Part shown: positions 12,988 through 24,031 of the stretch, one piece after another
How the letters are laid out: every line of letters begins with the position of its first letter
Position numbering within the stretch: position 1 is the first letter of the stretch
NCBI GenBank assembly: GCA_947462335.1
Contig: OX381720.1
Location: 41,771,152 to 41,835,151, forward strand
Direction: 5' to 3'
Length of the DNA stretch: 64,000 nucleotides
Source: Harmothoe impar
Lineage: Eukaryota; Annelida; Polychaeta; Phyllodocida; Polynoidae
Notes under the pieces: model-generated
Databases searched by the model: none
Seen by the model: only the letters and a program-made list of their open reading frames with translations
Told to the model about the DNA's origin: nothing
Program-made: the position numbers and the translations under genes

Positions 12988-13199
12988 TGGTGCTTTAATG
13001 CATTATGCCGCTACTGTCATGATGCATGAATGTCGCCCTGTCAAGTCATTTGCCGAAACTGCATGGTTGATACACTTCCGAAGGATGAGCATGATGCATG
13101 AATGCGGCCCTCGCAAGTAGACTCGTGAGGGCCCCGTTCTCACATCATGTCGACATAGGGGATAGCACATTAAAGCATCATGCAGCGCTTAGAGGGCTC
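12988..13199. mobile_element. CCCTTTAAGG hairpin family copy
   Basis: GGTGCTTTAATGCATTATGC to CATTAAAGCATCATGCAGCG, only about 80 bases upstream of exon 10. Confidence 0.65.
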
Positions 13200-13268
13200 A
13201 TCTTCATTTAAGTCTGGGATTACTCCAAATTTCTTGATGAGCGGAAATCATTACCGTAGTCGTTTTAA

Positions 13269-13523
13269 ACCTTTAAGGGCGGCAGGTTGCCTCAAAGTTC
13301 ACGTTTGATTGTCTTCATCCTGCACTAATCGAGCACCAACGGGTAAGTCGCTAGCGCTGCATTGGTGCACCATGTCGACCCTTTGAGAGTGTATTGACCC
13401 TATACTAGAGACGGTATAATACATAAATCCAGCAGTGGCCAGGTACTAACCAGGGCTGCATTTATGTATCTTGGCGACAGAAAGATAAAGTGCATTAAAA
13501 CACTATGCTGCACTGCAAGGTTT
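13269..13523. mobile_element. CCCTTTAAGG hairpin family copy
   Basis: ACCTTTAAGGGCGGCAGGTT to CACTATGCTGCACTGCAAGG. Second copy in the same intron. Confidence 0.68.
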
Positions 13524-13765
13524 TGTTTATGCTGCCCTTCAAAGTTTCAGCTTAAAATGTTCCTTTTTTAAAAGAGTTTTGAGTTCAGAAACACTGTGAA
13601 CTTGCTGGTAACAACTGGGGCTTGAGAAACAACCTTCAACTTCCATATACCAATACGTGGACATGGCAATAAAAAAAAATCAAATAAATAACATGAATAG
13701 ATGAAACTCTAAAACATCCACACACGTGAACAATATGCTTGTGTAAGAGTTGATGAGTTCCTTAC

Positions 13766-14052
13766 CCCAGGTGAGTGTGCAGGGTAGGGCGGCGTCTTGG
13801 GTGGGTGTGGGGGGTATGAGGGGTAGTAGTGCTGTCCCCCACCCCGCGGGGAGGCCGGGGGTCCCAGCTGGTAGCGCGGCTGGGCCTGCGGGGGCGGCTG
13901 GACCGGGGCGGTCGGCGACCTCGCGTGCTCCACAGCGTCTTCGTTGCGCTCGTCGCTGCCCATGTCGGAGACGTCCATCTCGCCAATACTCACACTGTCC
14001 ACATCCTGGTTGTTGTTGTTGCCATGGGGACCACACTGCTCCAGGTACTGGC
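13766..14052 (-). CDS. ankyrin gene exon 9, acidic then Pro-rich
   Basis: Residues 478-573, phase 1 in, phase 0 out, 287 bases. Acceptor CTCTGTTGCAG, donor CCTGGG|GTAAGG. Begins QYLEQCGPHGNNNNQDVDSV, then IGEMDVSDMGSDERNEDAVE (acidic), then a proline-rich stretch (PPPQAQPRYQLGPP; YPPHPPKTPPYPAH) with several PxxP candidates for SH3 or WW binding. Several other frames are open in this GC-rich exon; only this one fits both splice phases. Confidence 0.9.
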
Positions 14053-14081
14053 CTGCAACAGAGGTCATACAGGTTAATGAT

Positions 14082-14215
14082 CTAAGTGCTGTAATGCATT
14101 ATGCCTTTTCTCGTTCTGATGCATGTATGCCGCACCGGTGCTCGCCAGTGTTGCATTCATTAAAAGATGATCAGAACAAAGGGCATAGCAGATTAAAGCC
14201 CCATAAAGGGTTAAG
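14082..14215. mobile_element. CCCTTTAAGG hairpin family copy, single hairpin
   Basis: Lies 30 bases upstream of the exon 9 acceptor, so it may cover the branch-site region. Ends CCATAAAGGGTTAA. Confidence 0.65.
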
Positions 14216-14510
14216 CAGTTGCCGTTAAGCAAGATTTATTGCCATGATGTACCAACGCCCTGCAGGGTCAACATGATGCTTGAATTGATTTAAAAGAACA
14301 AATCTACGTGAATATTAAAGGTATATCTAAATACTATTTTTGCATAAAGTTTGTAAAATCGTAATTATGTCCTCAACAATTTTTGAATACATCTCATGTT
14401 TTACCAAATCTGAAATATATGTAATAATAGTCACAACTCAAACTCTGTGTAAAGGATGTATAGCATTTGGATAGAAAACAAAAGGACTTGTGTGGGGTAA
14501 AAGCACTTAC

Positions 14511-14649
14511 TGTCGTTGGCTATTTCAGGTTCGGCAGCGTTGACGTCATGGTTGTTGTTGCTGCTATGCTGGCTGTGCTGTGAGTGGGGATGCATGTCGG
14601 CGCTGTCCATACTCATCACAGACATGTGGCCTTCCTGCTCCTGACCCGC
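14511..14649 (-). CDS. ankyrin gene exon 8, Met/Ser/His-rich segment
   Basis: Residues 432-477, phase 0 in, phase 1 out, 139 bases. Acceptor TGGTGTAG, donor GACA|GTAAGT. Encodes AGQEQEGHMSVMSMDSADMH, then SQHSQHSSNNNHDVNAAEP. No known fold; the repeated MS and SQHS units look disordered. The NNN(N/H)DV stretch recurs in exon 9 (NNNNQDVDS), so the two exons may be an old tandem duplication. Confidence 0.9.
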
Positions 14650-14707
14650 CTACACCACACAAGGAGGGACAAGGCTCTCAGCTACAGGAGGACTGGCGAC
14701 AGGTTAG

Positions 14708-14910
14708 CCCTCTAAGGGCAGCACAGTGCTTTATTGTGCAATACCCTATGGCATCATTATGCATTTATGGACCTTATGTATGGTTGGCATGAATGCAGTA
14801 CTCGCGAGTTACTCGCCAGGGAGGCGAGTTATTCACCAGGGCTGCATTCATGGACAATGGCGATGAAGGCCATAATCCATTAAAGCACTATGGGACCCAT
14901 AAAGGACTAC
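14708..14910. mobile_element. CCCTTTAAGG hairpin family copy
   Basis: CCCTCTAAGGGCAGCACAGT to GGGACCCATAAAGGACTAC; contains GTTACTCGCCAGGGAGGCGAG, a local duplication of the loop. Confidence 0.68.
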
Positions 14911-15295
14911 CTGTAGCTATCAGCTGCTAATTATCAAGCCTACCGTCAGATGTTGTTGATTATTATGTTTACATTTTTAGATAAAATCGTTATTACCGGT
15001 ACAAACATGTTATTTAAAGGTATGTTATACAAAACAAAGGTATTTAGAAATCAGTCATGCATCGGCGGCTGCTATTATGAGTCAACTTAAACATGCATTT
15101 ATGTAACTTGTGTAATTAACTCGTTATTTAAGCAAAGAATGATTTCTTATTCTCGGAAAAAATCTCTACTTTAAGAAAATATTTAGATTCAGGTTAGATC
15201 AAGATTTTACATATAATAAGAAATATTTTCTAAGAATAAAAAAAAAAAATTCATGCTGTGTGAGTGACCATAATGTCATGGCCATACTGCCCTAC

Positions 15296-15604
15296 CTCAG
15301 TGTTGTTGGAGCGTTTCCTCTTGGAGCCTGCGCTCACCTCCCGGTCACTAGCGTCACACATGGCCTCATCGTTGTGAGGTTCCATGGAGGAGCTCGGAGA
15401 CCGCTTTAACCCATAGCCCCGTGGTGTAACGGGCGTGGACGGCGTACCGGGCCGGCCCCTCGCCGTCCGGGGGGTCGACGGGGTGCCCGGCCGGGACGTC
15501 GTCCCGCGGGGGGTGCGGGGAGTGGGAGGTCCGGGAGGCGGGTGGGGAGGTGCGATCGGACGGTTTCCGTAGTATATAACGTCTTCATCATTTTCCCCGT
15601 TTAT
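15296..15604 (-). CDS. ankyrin gene exon 7, Pro/Arg/Thr-rich tail segment
   Basis: Residues 329-431, phase 0 to phase 0, 309 bases. Acceptor TTCTGATTCTAG, donor ACTGAG|GTAGGG. The coding frame is INGENDEDVIYYGNRP, then a run rich in PPG and TPR/TPSTP, then LKRSPSSSMEP and a SKRKRS cluster that could be a nuclear signal. TP and SP pairs are frequent, so proline-directed phosphorylation is plausible but unproven. A shorter, more obvious ORF in another frame at 15,406-15,591 is a GC-rich shadow. Confidence 0.88.
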
Positions 15605-15887
15605 CTAGAATCAGAAAGTTTGGTTTGAGGTATGGAAAGGAGAGTTTTATGATATACATGTATATTGTGGAACTGAATCAATGTATATCCTTATTATTGC
15701 TCAGATACAAATTTTAACTCATGCTACTTTCATATCTCTTTTTGATTTAATTTTCCCGAATAATAACAGTTTTCTGAATTTAAAACGTATGGAAGTTTCT
15801 CCTTGGTTAGCACATGCAGACAAAGACAAAATATCATCCTGCGGCCTATATTACCATTACCTGAACCCAAAGTATGTTTAGCCCTGG

Positions 15888-16121
15888 CTAGAAATGGCAT
15901 GATGCCTCAAAGTTTAAGTCATAATGCATGAACACAGTCTTGGCGACTCTACTCGCCAAGGTTGCTTTATGCATCATGCCGACCCGTCGAGAGTATTTCA
16001 ATCCAATAGTCAGCATGATTCATAAATTCAGCACAGGCAGGTTACTGAGGTTATTCGCCACTGCTAACTACTGAAAAAAGCGCATCATGCATTAAAGCAC
16101 AATGTTACCCCTAAAGGGTTG
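15888..16121. mobile_element. CCCTTTAAGG hairpin family copy
   Basis: Ends CAATGTTACCCCTAAAGGGT only 15 bases from the exon 6 donor. Confidence 0.68.
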
Positions 16122-16136
16122 TGCTAACCACCTCAC

Positions 16137-16396
16137 CTGGAGCTGCCTGAGGCCTATCTGTGCCTCATCGTTAGCCGTGTCGCCCAGCTCGGAGGGGAAG
16201 GTCCCATTAAAGGTGCTCCCCATGCCCATGGTGCCGTTAATACCGTTAAGCTGGGTGAGCAGGTTGGGGTCCTGGCCGTCCTCCTGGGCCCTCTGCCGGA
16301 TGTAGGAGGCCAGGATGAGCGTACAGTAGTGCAGCTGGCGGCCCCGCGCGTAGTCCCACGCCGTGGCCGCACTGTTGTCCACACTCGCCAAGTCCG
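16137..16396 (-). CDS. ankyrin gene exon 6, end of the ankyrin domain
   Basis: Residues 242-328, phase 1 in, phase 0 out, 260 bases. Acceptor TTGCCCCTTAG, donor CTCCAG|GTGAGG. Begins ADLASVDNSAATAWDYARGR, the last, degenerate repeat (AxDYAR in place of LHLAA), followed by helix QLHYCTLILASYIRQRAQED. It then turns into a Gly/Asn/Thr-rich linker (GINGTMGMGSTFNGT). The ordered part of the protein ends here. Confidence 0.92.
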
Positions 16397-16524
16397 CTAA
16401 GGGGCAACGGGATGGTCCATTCAGTTTTAAATTAGTCATTTGCATGAGAATTAACAGTACATTTCAATTTGGATTTTAAAATATACATCGTTCCATTTCA
16501 ATAAATACCCAATACATGCTACCG

Positions 16525-16735
16525 TAAAACCTTGCGTATAAGCCTAACTCGCATATTAGTCGCACCCCGGCTTTGGGAGGACCATATAAGCAGTGATGCC
16601 TATCAGGTTATGGTGGATTTAGTGCTGTACTATAGTAGCAAAACCTCGCGTACAAGCCACACCTTGATATTGTCCTTATCATATAAGTCGCACTGGCGAT
16701 CTGACTCGTGTACTAGCCGCGGCCTGTACGGTGCA
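16525..16735. repeat. GCGTATAAGCC dispersed repeat
   Basis: Starts TAAAACCTTGCGTATAAGCC and repeats that word in variants. Related copies were seen at 9,290-9,475, 47,085-47,240 (reverse orientation), 56,300-56,463 with 56,762-56,830, and 62,395-62,515 (reverse orientation). Non-coding; probably a DNA-transposon relic. Confidence 0.7.
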
Positions 16736-16961
16736 TACTGTGGTCTTACTTTATTTCGCTGGGTATATATTTTCGCTATATTTACGGAAATGAAAAATCC
16801 GCGAAATTCTTATGCTAGAGTATGGAATAAATACCCGCGAATTAGTCTTTTTTGCTACTTCAGCAAAAATTTACACCCGTGAATATAAGCACTTTCACAG
16901 TAGTGCATTAAAGCACTATGCTGCCCTTAGAGGTTTAAACTACAGTGCAGCCATGCCCTAC

Positions 16962-17105
16962 CTCCTTCAGCCAGTAAGTAGTTGACGAGTTCGCCGTGAC
17001 CCGCGATGGTGGCACTGATAAGTGGCGTGCGATTGGTGGCGTCTCGGTGTTCCAGGCACGACTTGCCTCCTATCTCCAGGATCACCTTAGTGGCTGGTAC
17101 AGAAC
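16962..17105 (-). CDS. ankyrin gene exon 5, ankyrin repeats
   Basis: Residues 194-241, phase 1 to phase 1, 144 bases. Acceptor CTGTGCCCAG, donor GAAGGAG|GTAGGG. Encodes SVPATKVILEIGGKSCLEHR, then NRTPLISATIAGHGELVNYL, a well-formed repeat with a TPLxxA helix and a GHGELVNYLL second helix. Confidence 0.93.
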
Positions 17106-17404
17106 CTGGGCACAGAACAAGGAACAAACTCAATGTATGGAGATATCATTTTCCAAGTAAAATACACAGCCCAGAAACGTATAATGGATACCAATGGATC
17201 TTATACATCTATAGAAAACTGACTCAGATTTATACTAGGGGGCAATGGTAAAGTATCTTACAGCAAAGCAGGAATGACTTTGGATTTTTGTTTTGGTTAT
17301 TTTATTTATGTAGGATCTAATGGTCGCTAGTGACGACAAAGAGCACAGCACCTTAAGGCACTATACGGCCCTTTATGGTTTAATACAGAAAATCCCCTCC
17401 TCAC

Positions 17405-17480
17405 CTTGTTCTGCGGCAGTGTGAATCACCATCTTCCCCTCGTCGTCTCGCAAACATGCCGACTCGGGTGTCAGGATCGT
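17405..17480 (-). CDS. ankyrin gene exon 4 (short)
   Basis: Residues 169-194. Only 76 bases, too short for an ORF scan, found by phase and splice sites: a T-rich tract ending TTGTAG, donor GAACAAG|GTGAGG. Phase 0 in, phase 1 out. Encodes TILTPESACLRDDEGKMVIH and TAAEQ, so the repeat begun at the end of exon 3 (ESLECLK) runs on as TILTPES and the next starts DDEGKMVIHTAAEQG. Confidence 0.9.
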
Positions 17481-17748
17481 CTACAAAAAAAAACACATTA
17501 TTACTCATTATTGTTCAGCCTCTTAGTCTAAATACCCCTCTTGTTATTTCTATCAGATCTACAGCTCTACTGTTAATATTGTCATGGTACTGAAGACCTA
17601 TTTGTTCAGTTTATTAAAAAAAAAACACGTTTTTTTCTCGATTATACACTCGTAATTTTTAGTGTTATCCTATTCAGGTACCTTTACAAATGACTTCAAT
17701 GAAGAACCCATGATTAATGTCCCCTCCACATTACACCCACTCTCTCAC

Positions 17749-17967
17749 CTTGAGACACTCGAGTGACTCGACGCGGCGCACGGACCAGTGCATCCAGGTG
17801 CGGCCGTTGTTGTCTCGCTCGAAGCCATCCTCCTCCAGCACGTCCTGGTTGTCGGCGCTGGCGAGCAGCTCGAAGTGCTCGATGTGGTCCATGCGGCACG
17901 CCCACATGGAGGGGGACATGCCCTCCTTGTCACGGACACTGGTACTCACTCCCTCCTGCAGCAACAT
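17749..17967 (-). CDS. ankyrin gene exon 3, two ankyrin repeats
   Basis: Residues 96-168, phase 0 at both ends, 219 bases. Acceptor CCTCCCAG before ATG TTG, donor CTCAAG|GTGAGA. Contains DKEGMSPSMWACRMDHIEHF, an ankyrin helix pair with an unusual MWAC in place of LHLA, and NNGRTWMHWSVRRVESLECL, a second repeat with the W-HW pattern. The acidic insert between them (ADNQDVLEEDGFERD) makes this pair longer than the usual 33 residues. Other frames are also open here because the exon is GC-rich; they are not coding. Confidence 0.93.
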
Positions 17968-18012
17968 CTGGGAGGCAGGGAGGACAAGATAAAGGTTAAA
18001 AGTTAAAATGCT

Positions 18013-18165
18013 TTAAGGGTGGCAGAGTGTTTTGATGCAGTATACCCTGGCAAATTGGAGCATTACGGCAACCCTTCTTTGGGTAAGCATGCAGCTTAAA
18101 TGCAGCACAGCCGAGTTACTCGCGAGGGTTGCGTCCATGAATCACCACGACAAAGGGCATAATAT
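18013..18165. mobile_element. CCCTTTAAGG hairpin family copy, truncated
   Basis: CTTTAAGGGTGGCAGAGTGT at the left; the right end fades out. Confidence 0.55.
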
Positions 18166-18780
18166 ACATTTCCACCCTGTACCGCAGTATTGCACACACG
18201 TTTCATTGAGTTGTCAGTAATTCTATAGGGAGGATAGCCTACATGGCATGGGAGCCGCCATCTTCTTTCTGTCCCCTGACTCAGAGCAGTGCATGGTGGG
18301 TAAATCGGTTATCAGCCACTGGTCACACCTAGGGACAATGGCCACAGATAAGACTGATAAGACTGATAGGTGACATCCCACCCCTATCTTAATCACCTCC
18401 CCATTGTCTCAGGTGTGAAGTGAGGGACTTAGCCTGATTGAGAGACAATACATTAATTACACTCTGACTGACTGACATGTGGTCACCCACAGAGGTGTTA
18501 ATGCTCTATTTCTCTAAGATTTGAAATATTCACATTGCTGTAAGCTTATCTTAGTAAAGACCATGTCATGGGGAAAACATTAATCTAATTTATACAGAAT
18601 ATAAACAGATAGTAAATGAGAGAGAACCCTCCAAAGTAAACTACACAAAGGGGGAAAATGGAGGCTTGACACACGACTACCTGACCCTCCTGGTATATGC
18701 CTCTGGAACCAGCATAGGCTCTCCCCCGTATAGTGAAGCATGCATAGATTTATTATGCCCTTTATTGTCATGATACATCA

Positions 18781-19256
18781 GGCTCAGTCTCACGACTTTG
18801 TAACAATTGGATCGTCTTTGACCGGGTGACGTCTTTGACCGGGTGACGTCTTTGACCAGGTGACATCTTTGACCGGGAGGCTAGAAAAGTGTTTTATTTT
18901 CATTTTTCTATTTTTTGCCATATCTCTACTATTTGTAAAAATATGTGGATGGTTATTGCAAAACACTTTGGACAGTGTAGCTCTTCAGATTCCACATGAC
19001 ATAGAAAGTGAAGTCTTTGACCGAGTAGAGGAAAAAAATATAACATTATGCTATAATGCATGTAAAAGGGGCTACATATAAATATAAGAAACTTTAATCA
19101 ATTTCATTTCATATATATTAGTGTGAAAATATCCTTTGACTTTTTCCACCCATTTCTTACTATATAGGTCTAATTTATGCTATAATAACGTTTCCCGGTC
19201 AAAGACGTCACCCGGTCAAAGACGATCCAACTGTTACAAAGTCGTAAGACTGAGCC
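18781..19256. mobile_element. GTCTTTGACC inverted-repeat element, copy 1
   Basis: The ends are GGCTCAGTCTCACGACTTTG and the complement, followed inward by tandem GTCTTTGACCGGGTGAC units (four on the left, two on the right as complement). It has split a CCCTTTAAGG hairpin in two (18,750-18,780 and 19,257-19,420). Non-coding; it lies in the intron between exons 3 and 2. Confidence 0.85.
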
Positions 19257-19259
19257 ATA

Positions 19260-20630
19260 ATTACTCGCTCGGGCTGCATTCATAGGGCATGGTGCATTCA
19301 TGCAGCCCTGGCATTTCTACTCGCTAGTGCTGCATCCATGCATCATGCGAGCCTTCAAAACAGTATCTACCACGTAGGGTCCGCATGATGTTTGATTGTT
19401 GTGTAGCCTAAGCTGCATAAAATTTATGCCCACTTATCAGGGATGAAAGTGACCAAGCGAAAAATAACTTATAATGCTCAAATAGAGGCCCCCTGAATAG
19501 AGGTCCTCTATAGATACTTAAGTACAGGTCTTCGCGACATTAAAAAAAAACACCTTAAAAATCAGGGAAAACTTAAGGGCCTAACTTACACTGAGGCAGC
19601 GTCGTTTCTTGTTGGCGCATGCCCAGTGTATGGGGGCGCGGCCCTGGACGTCCTGCACGGTGATGTCTGCCTGGAACTCGATCAGCAGCTGCAGCACCTC
19701 GTGGTCGCCGTCATGACACGCCCGGTGTACCGCTGTACTACCATCTGTAACATACAAACACACACAGTGGGGTTAATGTTTTTATCTAATATTACAGCAC
19801 CATTGGTTCATATAATATGGGTAAAGTCGAATTTTGCCGAATAATCACGCTCGTATTTCATATCTATGGGATGACATCCAAGACAAGATGATGCCTTGTG
19901 GTGGTTTGTCTAAATTCCTACAGCCAGACCCCCCCCCCCTTCCCCCCCCCCAAAAAAAAAAAGGTCAATGGATTTCGCGCACCTCATTTTTTGGAAATGT
20001 TTTTAAAAAAAAAGGAATTGTCAATGGATTTCGCTCGCCTCATTTTCAAAATTGAGAATTTTATATTTTTTAATTTTTTTTCTGGGGATTCCCCCACATC
20101 AACCAATCAATTCTTTTGTTATGGGTTCACTAAGAACTTTTGTCAGAGGTTGGGTTAAAAAAAATGCAGCAGCCCAACTGATTTCTTACATGGGTTAAAA
20201 TAATATATGGCTAAACAAAGATTAAATATGTTACTTTCCAGGGGATAAGAGGGCAGCTTGCGCAGTATGAGTAGACAGTAGTACTGGTGTTATAGCTGAC
20301 TAGTGACTTGAAAGAAGATACGCTGACTCTGCGTTTTGCGTACGGGAGTGGAAGTGTCCAATTTCAATCTATTGTTGGCGCTGCAGTTGACACGCCGAAA
20401 GATTGTACTCAGACCACGCCTACACACAAACAGGTCGAGGGGCGGTTTTTTCCCTTAAGGTCTCATTAAAAACGAAAAATTAATTCCTTACTGTGACATT
20501 ACTAACCCTGTATTTTGATACATGTTTTTGATACATGCATCATCATCATTGATTTTCGTCATTTCTGGTCAGAATGATGGCTAATTGGTCTACCTCGCAG
20601 GTAATTCACACAGTGCCATTTCCCAGGCCA
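19260..20630. other. non-coding around exon 2 and start of the giant intron
   Basis: Apart from exon 2, the hairpin half at 19,257-19,420 and a C/A homopolymer with GGATTTCGC repeats at 19,925-20,100, nothing was recognised. Confidence 0.55.
19590..19744 (-). CDS. ankyrin gene exon 2, ankyrin repeats
   Basis: Residues 44-95. Acceptor ATGTTACAG, donor CTCAGT|GTAAGT; enters in phase 1, leaves in phase 0; 155 bases. Encodes DGSTAVHRACHDGDHEV, then QGRAPIHWACANKKRRCLS. One full repeat and the start of the next, which continues in exon 3 as MLLQEGVSTSV. It lies immediately left of the giant intron. Confidence 0.93.
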
Positions 20631-20757
20631 TCACTTTCCTTTACTTGACCCGTACAGTGTCGCAATACTGGTGAGTTATTGAATATGTCAGGGATGCATT
20701 CATGGACCATGACAACAGACACAATACATATAAACACTATGCGGTCCTTAAAGGGTT
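20630..20757. mobile_element. CCCTTTAAGG hairpin family copy, right half
   Basis: Ends CACTATGCGGTCCTTAAAGG. The left half is not recognisable. Confidence 0.6.
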
Positions 20758-21230
20758 ACACCATACAGACAAACACGGGATCAATGTGCTATGTCTGGTT
20801 TCCTTTTGTAGCCGACAAGTTATGTGTACAGCAGTAAGAGGTGCTATAGGAAACATTATTTACGATAACACAATATCTGGATGCAATACAAGATTTGATT
20901 TGATTTTAAAAAAAAATCTTTTTATACTTTTGTAATTACCTTCCACCGAGCACTTACAAGATCTCTATGCTTCCACACAGCATACTTTTTATTTCATTTA
21001 CATTATACTTATTTTTGTTATGGGAGTAACGTGTAAAATGACATACATAGCGACCTGTGGTAATCTATGAGTCACATATATCACAGTTCTTTGTATTGAT
21101 ATGTTCAAAGAGATAGCACTGTAGATAAAAGGTCATTGTCCACAGTACAGACTGTATTCAAACCTGCATTCTTTCTGCTCCGGGTAACATCATGCTTTTG
21201 CAGCCGTGGAGAAAGAATACCCCGATCAGG

Positions 21231-21559
21231 CAGAGGCGTAGGAAGCAAATCTTCATTGGGGGGGGGGGGGGGGGGGGGGGCAGGGGGGGGCCACCCCAAC
21301 CAGCTTTAAATATCAGATTTTAGGGACAATGGTATGTATGCACGCTTGTATCGGAATTGTGTAAACAAGTAGTTTTGAGCCCCCTTTAATTCTGATTGGG
21401 GGGCCAAGCAACTCTGCCCCCACTTTTTCTATGTGTGAGAGGTACAATTTGGGGAATGTATGTATCATATGATAGGGTCTTGTCAAACTGTGATTGGTGG
21501 GGGGGGGGGGGGGGGGGAGGCCCCCCTGCACCCCCCCCCCCCCTTTTCCTACGCCACTG
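21231..21559. mobile_element. hAT-like non-autonomous element with G/C runs
   Basis: The ends are CAGAGGCGTAGGAA and TTCCTACGCCACTG; CAGTGGCGTAG-type termini are common in hAT transposons. A TCAGG repeat flanks both ends (21,226-21,230 and 21,560-21,564). The interior holds long homopolymer G and C runs whose lengths are unreliable. Confidence 0.65.
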
Positions 21560-21702
21560 TCAGGGTGTGTGGATCATCGTCATGGGAGCCTGTTACTAGT
21601 GTAAGAACAGTCATTAGCAGCTACACAGAAATGAAACGATGATCCGCGCGCTCTACACAAACAATCCATACTAACTGCTTCCTGATCTGTTTCTGTCAAC
21701 CC

Positions 21703-21862
21703 TTTAAGGTCAGCATAGTGCTCTAATTTCCTTTTGTAAGCATGATACAAAAATTCAACATTGGTGAGTAACTCACAAGGGCTGCATTTATTCATCATGA
21801 CCATAAAAGGGCATACCTGGTAATTCAACATTTAATGTATATGCGGCCCTTAAAGGGTTAAA
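21703..21862. mobile_element. CCCTTTAAGG hairpin family copy
   Basis: ACCCTTTAAGGTCAGCATAGT to ATGCGGCCCTTAAAGGGTTA; a single hairpin with an intact outer pair. Confidence 0.7.
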
Positions 21863-21869
21863 GTAGTTT

Positions 21870-23660
21870 CACCCTGAGTCGGGCACATGCCCTGAGATGG
21901 ACAGTGAAATTTGAGGTTATTTATGTACCCTACTACATACTTTTAGTTTTTTTTGGAAAGAATAACACTTTACTATTATTCACAAATAAAGGGCTTAAAA
22001 TGCTTAAATAACCACAAAATCAGTCTCAAGGTATGTGTCCGACTCCAGGTGAATCTACCCTTAAGTCTACTGAGTGTACCAATTTGTGGTGGTTGAGACC
22101 AGGACCTTTTGAGTAGCTGTGTATGCCCAGTGTGTGGGGGAAGTGGGGCTGAATCATTTACCATGAAGCAGTCACTCATCTGGTAGTGTGTCCTCTTTCA
22201 CATGAAGCACCATTCCCTCGCTTTTAAATGCTCGAATATGCCCGAAATTCAAAACCTGGCCTTATTCATTATTAAAGCCTTTTGTTAATTTATGCTATAA
22301 AAACTGACAATGTAGAATTGATCTCATATCACCTTATAGGAATAATCAATATCCCTGAAGAGACATGTGGGTCGTTCGAATAGAAAGTACACAAGGGTCC
22401 TTTTAATACTAGAACAGACAAGAGGCATATTTAATTGGTTTAAGGGCTTAGTCAATAGATCTGGTGTACGCCTTATTGTTTCTTGATACACCAGGCCAGG
22501 CTGCTTTCCTCATTCATACTCTAGATTCAATCACCTCCATCTCCATTTATATGAACAATATTTTATTTGATATAAGTTCTTTTTGTGTGCTTTGTTCTTT
22601 AGCTTGGACAATACCATTTAGGAACGTTCCTTTCATGTCACGGCCGTCTTATATATAATCTACCAATCTATGTTTACAGTTACATCGTCTACTGAGATAT
22701 GTGTATATGTATATTCTGGACTGGAAGCTGGGTGAAGGCCAAAGATATCACCCCGCAGACTTGCCAAATGGTAATGTACACACTGACCCTTATGACTGAC
22801 ACTATAAGTGCAGAGTGTAACCTACATGGTGCTATACACACACGCCACCCTGTGTGAGGGGAGGCCGATGTTATGTTGATATTATTGATACATGTAAATA
22901 AACACTATATTAGTCACTATGAAGTGGGATTTCCTCCTAAACCAATCTGGTTTCCTTCCTTTCTCCTCCCACATTCATCTTTTCTGCCCACTTTTGTTTT
23001 GATTTGTTACCTTCTTGGTCTTGGTATAAATCAGCCACAGCTCAACATAGTGTGACATACAGATTAGGACACAAATGAAACTCCCTCACAGTTACCCAGA
23101 GAAACTCACCCCTCTGCTTGTAAAAAACACTATTAATTAGTGAAGTAATTACTTAGTCTGTAAAAAGTATGATAGCTGACCGCTCCTGGCCCGAGCATTA
23201 TACTGGTTAACCCTCCCCCTCCCCTAGCCCATGAAGGACCATAATATTGTATGAAATAAATTAACAACATGTTACTAATACTAATCAGTATGATAGACAT
23301 GACGTATCACACCTTTAAATGTACTCGTGCCTTAATAACAAGCTAACCTGTTCTCCATGCATCGACTGCAGATGCGTTTGAGTATCATAATAAGTAACCG
23401 TCAAGAAATGAATATCCATGCTACGCTGTAATAGGCAAAATACAGGGATTTATCCCTGCTTGTTGCAGTTTAAATAAACAAATTTGAATTGAATTGAATT
23501 GAATATTTATCTCATCACATCGTCCTTTCATGCTGACCTTCAGTGTAATGTACCTTACTCAAGTACTCCCTTGTACAAACCTTACATTACTCACATTGAC
23601 TTAATATACACCTACATTCCTGAAAGCATCTCCCAGGGACCCACAGACTCTCCTGTCTCC
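21870..23660. other. intronic, no gene seen
   Basis: Single-copy-looking AT-rich sequence. A GAATT microsatellite lies at 23,490-23,505. Confidence 0.55.
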
Positions 23661-23670
23661 ATCCATCATT

Positions 23671-24031
23671 AGCCCTTTAAGGACCGCATAGTGCTTTAAT
23701 GCCCTGTGCCCTTTATCGGCATGGTTCATAAATGCAGCCCTGGCGAGTGACTCATCAGTACTGTATTCAAGCATCATGCTGACCCTATGATGTTGATACA
23801 GTCAAAATGACCGGCATGATGCAGCCATTCACGAATTCAGCCCTGGCGAGTTACTCACCAAGGTTGCACGCATGCATCATATAGATCAAGACAGGAGTGT
23901 ATTAAGCCCGTATGGTCGGCATGATGTATGAATGCATGCAGCACTGGCGAGTCACTCGCCAGGGCTGCATTCACCTAATTATCATGATGACCAAGGGTCT
24001 TAAAGCGCTATGCTGCCATTTAAAGGCTTAG
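23671..24031. mobile_element. CCCTTTAAGG double-hairpin family, long copy
   Basis: Reference copy. It runs CCCTTTAAGGACCGCATAGT, GCTTTAATGC, then repeated hairpins of CATGAATGCAGCCCTGGCGAGT, with ACTCGCCAGGGCTGCATTCA as complement, separated by short CATCATGCCGACC spacers, and ends AAAGCGCTATGCTGCC, AAAGGCTTA. This copy has three hairpins in place of two. No ORF; best read as a MITE or foldback element. Confidence 0.8.

Noticed and set aside
13680..14085. Several overlapping ORFs on both strands at exon 9
   Set aside because: Only one minus-strand frame has acceptor and donor phases matching its neighbours.
15406..15591. 61-codon ORF overlapping exon 7
   Set aside because: Wrong frame; the splice-compatible frame is fully open over 103 codons and joins exons 6 and 8.
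21240..21640. Gly/Pro-rich ORFs
   Set aside because: Homopolymer G/C runs inside a hAT-like element.
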